This document shows positions 60,471 through 64,000 of a stretch of DNA of 64,000 nucleotides, piece by piece; the first letter of the stretch is position 1; the number at the start of each line of letters is the position of its first letter. This DNA comes from Paenibacillus eucommiae. GTDB lineage: Bacteria > Bacillota > Bacilli > Paenibacillales > NBRC-103111. The stretch is taken from assembly GCF_017874215.1 (NCBI RefSeq), contig NZ_JAGGLB010000028.1, positions 62,001 to 126,000 of the forward strand, written 5' to 3'. The notes under the pieces were generated by a model. That model was not told the origin of the DNA and ran no database searches. It saw nothing but the letters and a program-made list of their open reading frames with translations. Position numbers and translations under genes: made by a program.

Positions 60471-61538
60471 ATGAGTACGAGAAGAGAACTAAGCCAGGAG
60501 CAGACAAAAGCATTGCATGATGGATTGGTTATTCCCGCACATCCGCTGGCATTAAATGCATCGAGGCAGCTGAATGAACGCTATCAAAGAGCATTATCCC
60601 GTTATTATATGGCTTCTGGAGCAGGTGGAGTTGCGGTTGGCGTTCACTCTACCCAATTTGAAATTAGAGACAAACAATTTAACCTGTTTGAAAAAGTGCT
60701 GGGTCTTGCTGCAGAGGAAGTGAAAAAAGCTGAATTAAACCGCCCTTTTATCCAAGTAGCTGGTATTTGCGGTCCTACGGAGCAAGCTGTTGAGGAAGCG
60801 GAAATCGCAGCGGGACTTGGCTATGATGTAGGGTTAGTCAGTATGGGCGGCTTGCAAAGCTTGACCGAGCAGGAGCTGCTGCGCCGAATTGAGAAGGTTG
60901 CCGAAATTATTCCGGTATTCGGCTTTTATTTGCAGCCTTCCGTTGGAGGAAGGGTACTAAGCTTCGATTTCTGGAAAGAGTTTGCTGATATAACCGGAGT
61001 AGTTGCGATCAAAATGGCACCTTTTAACCGTTACCAGACTATCGATGTGGTACGTGCCGTATGCGGCTCTAAGCGTCGGGATGAGATCGCTCTCTACACT
61101 GGAAATGACGACAATATCGTAAATGATCTGCTGACAACATACCGTTTTACAATCAATGGGCAGCCTGTTGAGAAGAAAATAGTAGGGGGTCTGCTAGGAC
61201 ATTGGGCCGTTTGGACACATAAAGCGGTTGCTTTGCTTGAAGAAATAAAAGCAGTGCGCGGGGACGAGAGTATTGCATCTTCATGGTTGACACGCAACAT
61301 AGAGGTGACGGATTCAAATGCAGTATTGTTTGATACAGCGAACGGCTTCGCAGGCTGTATCCCTGGAATCCACGAAGTACTGAGAAGACAGGGACTTCTG
61401 GAAGGAATTTGGTGCTTAAATCCGCACGAAGAGCTGTCTCCGGGACAAAGCGAGGAGTTCGACCGTATTTACCGCGATTATCCGCATTTGGTTGATGATG
61501 AATTTGTTTCCGCTCATTTGGAGAAGTGGCTTTCTTAA
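60471..61538 (+). CDS. dihydrodipicolinate synthase/N-acetylneuraminate lyase-like protein of unknown substrate
   Basis: The protein has 355 residues from the ATG at 60471 (AGAGGGGA site), longer than DapA (~292). TIM-barrel aldolase signs are the Schiff-base lysine K181 in GVVAIKMAPFN and a tyrosine Y153 in FGFYLQPSVGG at the place of the usual YNVPxRTG block. The N-terminal TTPF/TPF motif of lysine-pathway enzymes is replaced by VGVHSTQFEI. It is therefore not a standard DapA. Extra C-terminal residues contain IPGIHEVLRRQGLLEG. Coupled to the epimerase-like gene upstream, it likely performs an aldol cleavage or dehydration in a catabolic route not identified here. Confidence 0.8.
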   Translation: MSTRRELSQEQTKALHDGLVIPAHPLALNASRQLNERYQRALSRYYMASGAGGVAVGVHSTQFEIRDKQFNLFEKVLGLAAEEVKKAELNRPFIQVAGICGPTEQAVEEAEIAAGLGYDVGLVSMGGLQSLTEQELLRRIEKVAEIIPVFGFYLQPSVGGRVLSFDFWKEFADITGVVAIKMAPFNRYQTIDVVRAVCGSKRRDEIALYTGNDDNIVNDLLTTYRFTINGQPVEKKIVGGLLGHWAVWTHKAVALLEEIKAVRGDESIASSWLTRNIEVTDSNAVLFDTANGFAGCIPGIHEVLRRQGLLEGIWCLNPHEELSPGQSEEFDRIYRDYPHLVDDEFVSAHLEKWLS

Positions 61539-61587
61539 TGATAGAATAAAAGGATGAAAAGGTAAGAGAAAAAGTGAGGGATCGCTG

Positions 61588-62268
61588 ATGCGCTTTAAGG
61601 ATGTATTTTCCATAATCGGCCCCGCTATGGTTGGACCTTCTAGCTCCCATACGGCGGGTGCCGTAAGACTTGGGAGAGTAGCTCGTCATTTGTTCGGCAG
61701 CTTGCCTGATGCTGTTGAGATTGTGTTCTATGGTTCCTTTGCGGATACTTATCAAGGCCATGGAACCGATCTTGCGATCGTTAGCGGTTTGCTTGACTAT
61801 GATACAGATGATCCTCGTATTCCGACATCTCTTATTATTGCTGCCCAGCTTGGCCTGGATATTCAGTTCAAGCAGGGCAAAGGGCAATCGTGGCATCCGA
61901 ATACAGCGAAGATGACGCTGTATTCGGACACCCGAAAGTTAAGCGTAATCGGTGCGTCTATTGGCGGCGGAAATATTGAGATTATCAATGTCAATGATTT
62001 TGATGTGAAGTTCACGGGGGAATACCCCACATTAGTTATTTTTCATCAGGACCGGACTGGGCTTATCGCTGATGTCGCTGATTTGCTCCGCCGCGAAGCG
62101 ATCAATATCGGACATATGGACGTGGACCGTAAAGGACGAAGCGGTGATGCGATGACGGTTATTGAGGTGGATAGTACGATGACGGAGCCATTGCTGCAAG
62201 AGATCAGCGGGATGTCCGGGGTTTATGAAGTGAAAAAAGTGGAACTCATGGAAAGAAGGCTTTCGTGA
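61588..62268 (+). CDS. sdaAB: L-serine dehydratase, beta subunit
   Basis: The protein has 226 residues. Residues ~1-140 form the serine-dehydratase beta domain (FSIIGPAMVGPSSSHTAGAVRLG) and ~150-220 an ACT domain (TLVIFHQDRTGLIADVADLL) that could bind serine. With the alpha subunit it deaminates serine to pyruvate using a 4Fe-4S cluster. GAGGGAT site. The alpha gene starts two bases after its stop. Confidence 0.94.
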   Translation: MRFKDVFSIIGPAMVGPSSSHTAGAVRLGRVARHLFGSLPDAVEIVFYGSFADTYQGHGTDLAIVSGLLDYDTDDPRIPTSLIIAAQLGLDIQFKQGKGQSWHPNTAKMTLYSDTRKLSVIGASIGGGNIEIINVNDFDVKFTGEYPTLVIFHQDRTGLIADVADLLRREAINIGHMDVDRKGRSGDAMTVIEVDSTMTEPLLQEISGMSGVYEVKKVELMERRLS

Positions 62269-62269
62269 A

Positions 62270-63202
62270 ATGAGATTTCGTACACTGAAGCAATTGGTAC
62301 AATGCTGTGAAGCGGAAGGGCTGAGCATCGCTGAGCTGATGCTGGCGGATCAGGCCCATCAATCGGGAAACAGCCCCGAACAGGAATTTCGCAAGATGAT
62401 GGATTACTACCAGATTATGAAGGAAGCTGTAGCCAAAGGACTGACGGAAGACACTACCTCGCGCAGCGGGCTCACAGGTAAGGATGCTCAGAGGGTGATG
62501 AGCTTTATGAGCAATCAGGAGACATCCTTGGGTGAAGAAGCCTGTCGTGCTATGGCGTATGCTTTGGCGGTTTCCGAAGTCAACGCTTCCATGGGGCGCA
62601 TCATTGCCACCCCGACTGCAGGCTCCTGTGGGATTATACCGGGTGTATTTATTAGTGCCCAGCAGCGTTTTGGCTGGGATGACGAACATATGGTCCGCGG
62701 CTTGTTTTGTGCTGGGGCTATTGGCTATGTCGTCGCGAACAATTCTTTTGTATCTGGCGCCGAAGGCGGCTGCCAGGCTGAGGTAGGATCAGCAATCGGC
62801 ATGGCTGCCGGTGCAATGACAGAGCTGCGTGGCGGGACTCCGGCACAGGCTGTTCATGCCGTTGGCCTTGCACTCAAAAACACACTTGGACTGATTTGCG
62901 ATCCGGTTGGAGGACTGGTGGAAATTCCATGCATCGTCCGCAACGGCTTCGGGGCTGTAAATGCATTAGCCGCGGCTGATATGGCATTGGCTGGTGTCAG
63001 AAGCGTTATTCCTTCGGATGAAGTGGTGCAGGTCATGTATGAGGTTGGCATTTCAATGCCGGAAAAGCATCGTGAAACGGCAAAAGGCGGACTTGCCCAA
63101 ACCCCTACAGGGAAGAAAATTATGGATTCGCTTTATCGCAAGGGGAAGGACAAAAGCAAGCCGGAAGCAAAGGCAGAACCAAATGAAGACGTCAAAAAGT
63201 GA
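62270..63202 (+). CDS. sdaAA: L-serine dehydratase, alpha subunit
   Basis: The protein has 310 residues with cluster-binding cysteines likely in AGSCGIIPG, FCAGAIGY and GGCQAEVGSA, and the closing region PCIVRNGFGAVNAL. It carries the iron-sulfur active site. The C-terminal tail (RKGKDKSKPEAKAEPNEDVKK) is charged and low-complexity. It is in an operon with sdaAB and probably with the M20 hydrolase gene 47 bases downstream. Confidence 0.94.
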   Translation: MRFRTLKQLVQCCEAEGLSIAELMLADQAHQSGNSPEQEFRKMMDYYQIMKEAVAKGLTEDTTSRSGLTGKDAQRVMSFMSNQETSLGEEACRAMAYALAVSEVNASMGRIIATPTAGSCGIIPGVFISAQQRFGWDDEHMVRGLFCAGAIGYVVANNSFVSGAEGGCQAEVGSAIGMAAGAMTELRGGTPAQAVHAVGLALKNTLGLICDPVGGLVEIPCIVRNGFGAVNALAAADMALAGVRSVIPSDEVVQVMYEVGISMPEKHRETAKGGLAQTPTGKKIMDSLYRKGKDKSKPEAKAEPNEDVKK

Positions 63203-63249
63203 ACTGAGTACAGAAGGAAGATATAGATTGTCTGAGAAGGAGGGAAATC

Positions 63250-64000
63250 ATGATTCCTAATGCAGTATCGCAGAGCCTAATGTCGTCAGGCAAGCTGCTG
63301 GAAGAACAACTAATTGCTTTCAGACGAGACTTGCACAGCAACCCAGAGCTCAGCTTCGAGGAGGCTGAGACTGCTGCCAAGGTTGCGGAGGAGCTTCGAC
63401 AACTTTCCCTGGATGTGAAATGTGGGGTTGGAGGGCATGGAATTGTTGCAGATTTACAGGGCAGCCGTCCCGGACGAACGATTGCACTTCGTGCTGATAT
63501 GGATGCCCTGCCCATTCAAGAGGAAACGGGCTTGGAGTTTGCTTCCCGGCGTACTAATGTGATGCATGCTTGTGGTCACGATGCTCATACTTCTATTTTG
63601 CTAGGTGCTGCTAAATTGTTGGCACAGCATAAGGAGCAGCTTAGTGGGCGAGTGCGCTTTATTTTTCAATCTGCAGAGGAAATCAATGCTGGCGCGAAGG
63701 CGATGGTCGCTGAAGGAGTGCTGGAGGGTGTTGACGAAATTTACGGATTGCATAATCTTCCTACTTTAGCAGCTGGTAAGGTCGCTACTCGCCGCGGTCC
63801 TATGATGGCCTCGGTTGATCGCATCGAGATCACACTGGAGGGAAGAGGTGGTCACGGAGCCATGCCAGATCAGAGCATTGATCCGATTGTTGCCGCTTCC
63901 AGCATAGTGATGGGGCTTCAGACTGCTGTAAGCCGTGAGGTTTCTCCCTTGGAACCTGCAGTAGTTACTATTGGAAGTATTCATTCTGGAGACGCGAATA
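63250..64000 (+). CDS. M20-family amidohydrolase, N-terminal part (3' truncated by window)
   Basis: 250 residues are visible. It is an M20D metallopeptidase of the N-acyl amino acid amidohydrolase/IAA-hydrolase group. Metal-site motifs are ADMDALPIQEE, HACGHDAHT and FQSAEEINAGAK, and the lid domain begins at DRIEITLEGRGGHGAMP. It removes an acyl group from an amino acid derivative; the substrate is unknown. The ATG has an AAGGAGGG site. An N-acetyl-diaminopimelate deacetylase is an alternative within the same family. Confidence 0.88.
   Translation, partial: MIPNAVSQSLMSSGKLLEEQLIAFRRDLHSNPELSFEEAETAAKVAEELRQLSLDVKCGVGGHGIVADLQGSRPGRTIALRADMDALPIQEETGLEFASRRTNVMHACGHDAHTSILLGAAKLLAQHKEQLSGRVRFIFQSAEEINAGAKAMVAEGVLEGVDEIYGLHNLPTLAAGKVATRRGPMMASVDRIEITLEGRGGHGAMPDQSIDPIVAASSIVMGLQTAVSREVSPLEPAVVTIGSIHSGDAN

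Overview
The window reads as chromosomal DNA of an endospore-forming Gram-positive bacterium, most likely Paenibacillus or a close relative. This is an inference from gene content: a tricistronic-plus-one ger germination operon, an S-layer-homology protein, copper-amine-oxidase-type stalk domains on exported proteins, DnaD, single-chain glycyl-tRNA synthetase, two T-box leaders, ParE/ParC side by side and the glgBCDA order. Start codons are mixed (ATG, GTG, TTG) behind strong AGGAGG-like ribosome binding sites. No transposase, integrase, prophage gene, tRNA or rRNA was seen, so the gene content is mostly core genome. The unusual material is in the intergenic spaces.

Layout. 1-3.5 kb (+): end of a 3-hydroxyacyl-CoA dehydrogenase, ackA, asnS, dnaD. 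4.2-6.8 kb (-): methionine-salvage genes mtnWXB. 7-10.3 kb (-): proBAC behind a T-box. 10.7-12.8 kb: divergent mtnE and mtnU, the other part of methionine salvage. 12.9-15.5 kb (+): a PPK2 kinase, then T-box plus glyS. 15.5-16 kb (-): cysteine dioxygenase. 16.8-20 kb: a LysR regulator divergent from leuCD. 20.3-25.2 kb (+): cell-envelope group (amidase, GerMN lipoprotein, SLH protein). 25.4-30.3 kb (+): nth, a small unknown gene, double-dynamin DynA. 31.6-35.2 kb (+): heterodimeric ABC exporter. 35.8-38.6 kb (+): SGNH hydrolase and a second ABC transporter. 38.6-43.1 kb (+): parE, parC. 43.5-46.8 kb: marR, rluA-type synthase, methyltransferase, PrsA-like foldase. 47-52.7 kb (+): glycogen operon glgBCDA. 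53.3-58.7 kb: small duplicated-domain protein, ger operon, ferritin. 59.4-64 kb (+): an epimerase/DapA-like pair of unknown pathway, serine dehydratase sdaAB-sdaAA, and the start of an M20 amidohydrolase.

The most interesting signal is a repeat family that I do not recognise. Each full copy is about 500 bp and has two modules in fixed order: four 25-nt hairpin iterons (TTTAACGATG, five T or five A, CATCGTTAAA) spaced about 50-60 nt apart by spacers that are themselves conserved, then a roughly 290-nt module that folds as a cloverleaf (17-bp outer stem, central 13-bp stem, two small side hairpins). Iteron clusters lie at about 3.7, 16.3, 30.7, 52.9 and 58.9 kb. Cloverleaf modules lie at 16.5, 35.3, 53.0 and 59.1 kb, with a decayed one at 31.0 kb. 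Between the 16.5 and 59.1 kb copies the outer stem differs at five positions, four of them as compensated double changes, so pairing appears to be conserved. Copies sit against stop codons or terminators of unrelated genes. Other small repeats are a second palindromic family at 30.4 kb and tandem 13-mers and 11-mers in two promoter regions.

Regulatory structure is clear in several places: T-boxes for proBAC (probable proline specifier) and glyS (probable glycine specifier), a T-N11-A LysR-type site just upstream of a good leuC promoter, and intrinsic terminators after most operons. No S-box is visible before either methionine-salvage unit.
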